14,254 nt of DNA from Clostridiales bacterium (GTDB lineage: Bacteria; Bacillota; Clostridia; Oscillospirales; Acutalibacteraceae), in assembly GCA_019416395.1 (NCBI GenBank), contig DXXH01000072.1, positions 1 to 14,254 of the forward strand, read 5' to 3'. The notes under the pieces are model-generated. The model had not been told where the DNA came from. It saw only the letters and a list, made by a program, of their open reading frames with translations, and did no database searches. The position numbers and the translations under genes were made by a program. Shown here in pieces: positions 13,046-14,254 of the stretch (position 1 is its first letter; each line of letters begins with the position of its first letter).

Positions 13046-14038
13046 TTACAAAGAATATTGCGTAAAGAACGAGAAGGTGGAATTCGGGACCAGTTTCCGA
13101 ACTTGTTTCAAATCTCCCTGCTGCAGCAGGCTTCTCACCCGGCTGGCGCTGATTGGTTCTCCTTCCACCTCCAGGCGGGGAATGGCCCGGCAGGCAATCC
13201 CCAGTTTGGGAAGCTCCTGCGTCAATATCTGGTTATACAGCCTGGTTACCTGGCTGAAGGGTTCCTCCCCCACATACCGAACAGTGATTCCCAAAACATA
13301 GGCAATCTTCCCGAACACGGCGGCATCTAGGCGGGCTTGGTTTTCGCTGACAGCTTCCGAATCTTTTAGGAAATAGCTGGGAAAGGTCGCGCTGCTGATG
13401 AGATACGGGCCTGTTTCGTGTACCAGGACATTGGGAAGATGGGCAACTCCCTCCTCCACCAAACGCTTGCGCACGGCAAAGGAAAACTGGCTCCGATCCT
13501 CGCTGACAACAAACAGGTGCAGCGTGTCGCACTGTTTGGCGGCAGTCTCCACCAAGTATTGATGCCCCAAGGTAAAGGGGTTGGCGTTCATCACGACGGC
13601 GGCGGAACGCCCCGGCCTTTTTCTGGAATTCAGCCCGTGCAAATAGGTCTCAAACCCCTTCCGGCGGTTCTCCAAAAACACCAGTGTTTCCCCAACCCTT
13701 GTGATTTCATAGAATCCCAAATCCTGAAGCATGGGTGCGGCGGAAGCCTTGGTGTAAACAAACAGGTGGGTTTTCCCGCAGGCGTACTCTTGGTCCAGCA
13801 GGTGGGTCACCAGCTTGTTGAGCAGCCCCTGCCCTTGATACTTCCGGCTCACCGCCAGACACCGCAGGGTGTTGTCAAAATAGCTGCCCGTCCCCACCAC
13901 CCTGCCGGACTCGTCCAGCAGGGCGCAGGTGTAGTCCAGATTCCTGTCCCGGGAAAGGCCCTCCTGCGCCAAAAGAGCGTCCACCTGGGACAAGAGGGCC
14001 ATATCCTGGGGCCATACCCGCACGATTTCACAGCCCAT
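13046..14038 (-). CDS. citC: [Citrate (pro-3S)-lyase] ligase CitC
   Basis: CitC activates citrate lyase in the cytoplasm by ATP-dependent acetylation of the thiol of the prosthetic group on the acyl carrier subunit CitD. The 330 residues have the family layout. An N-terminal GNAT-like domain (about 1-130) shows GSYFDNTLRCLAVSRKYQGQ and GLLNKLVTHLL. A nucleotidyltransferase domain (about 145-330) has the ATP-binding motif NPFTLGHQYLVE, later FVVSEDRSQFSF and the terminal ISASRVRSLL. ATG at 14036-14038 follows GGGAGGTG by 5 bases. An in-frame codon 36 bases earlier lies inside citG and lacks a better site. The gene starts 2 bases after the citG stop and is the last of its operon. Structural genes citD, citE and citF are not in the window. 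Confidence 0.95.
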   Translation of the reverse strand: MGCEIVRVWPQDMALLSQVDALLAQEGLSRDRNLDYTCALLDESGRVVGTGSYFDNTLRCLAVSRKYQGQGLLNKLVTHLLDQEYACGKTHLFVYTKASAAPMLQDLGFYEITRVGETLVFLENRRKGFETYLHGLNSRKRPGRSAAVVMNANPFTLGHQYLVETAAKQCDTLHLFVVSEDRSQFSFAVRKRLVEEGVAHLPNVLVHETGPYLISSATFPSYFLKDSEAVSENQARLDAAVFGKIAYVLGITVRYVGEEPFSQVTRLYNQILTQELPKLGIACRAIPRLEVEGEPISASRVRSLLQQGDLKQVRKLVPNSTFSFFTQYSL

Positions 14039-14040
14039 TC

Positions 14041-14254
14041 TCACACCTCCCTTAAAAAATGCAGCAGCCAGCACAACGCCAGCAGATCCGCGCTGCCCCC
14101 TGGGGACCAGTTGGCATGGATATATTCTAGATCCAAAGCTTCCAGTATCTCCCGGCTGGGAAAGGGGTCTTTCGCAAGCAAGGCCCGGAGCCTGGCGGAT
14201 TGCTCCCGCTGCGCGGCAATCCCTCCACGGCGGATCATGTTGGTATCCTGGATC
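14041..14254 (-). CDS. citG: Triphosphoribosyl-dephospho-CoA synthase CitG, C-terminal part (5' end outside window)
   Basis: CitG makes the precursor of the citrate lyase prosthetic group from dephospho-CoA and ATP. Only the last 70 or so residues are present. They include the family motif DTNMIRRGG (DTN...RGG) near the window edge and the conserved ending SPGGSADLLALCWLLHFLREV. The frame is open to base 14254. It could be the C-terminal half of a CitXG fusion, or a malonate-decarboxylase MdcB homologue, but citC two bases downstream makes the citrate lyase reading much more likely. Confidence 0.88.
   Translation of the reverse strand, partial: IQDTNMIRRGGIAAQREQSARLRALLAKDPFPSREILEALDLEYIHANWSPGGSADLLALCWLLHFLREV

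Noticed and set aside
1..14254. CRISPR array, prophage structural genes, reverse transcriptase or diversity-generating repeats
   Set aside because: None seen: no regularly spaced direct repeats, no RT motifs and no phage proteins.

Overview
The window reads as part of a Firmicutes chromosome, most likely a Clostridia gut-type organism of the Oscillospiraceae kind. This is an inference from strong AGGAGG-type ribosome binding sites, a GC-rich coding style, SLH surface proteins and citrate-lyase accessory genes; no marker gene fixes the taxon. Except for one tRNA, every gene lies on the minus strand, so transcription runs from high to low coordinates.

Left block (1-6067): a Dpp/Opp-type peptide ABC transporter operon in the order substrate-binding lipoprotein, permease B, permease C, ATPase D, ATPase F. 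The ATPase F is cut by the window edge. Upstream lies a HAD-family hydrolase whose second catalytic aspartate is a glycine. Junctions are tight: a TTG-started permease C, an 11-base overlap C/D and a 4-base overlap D/F.

Centre (6301-6547): a tRNA-Leu(CAG) on the plus strand with a perfect consensus sigma-A promoter and two consecutive intrinsic terminators. The second terminator contains the stop codon of the converging recombinase gene.

Accessory block (about 6522-12892): read 5' to 3' on the minus strand it holds a small sigma-70 region-4-like protein preceded by a hairpin that is both terminator-like and the carrier of its Shine-Dalgarno; about 580 bases without a believable gene but packed with nested helices, the best candidate here for an undescribed large structured RNA; a 24-codon leader peptide whose stop overlaps the next start; an 852-residue exported SLH protein with many CxxC pairs; a MazF/PemK toxin fused to a cysteine-pair tail with no antitoxin beside it; a TnpW-like small protein; and a large serine recombinase. 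The last three are overlapping or adjacent and probably form one operon. The gene mix suggests an integrative element, intact or residual, but I found no convincing attachment repeats.

Right block (13046-14254): citC and the 3' end of citG, the ligase and prosthetic-group precursor synthase for citrate lyase, ending in a strong UUCG-loop terminator.
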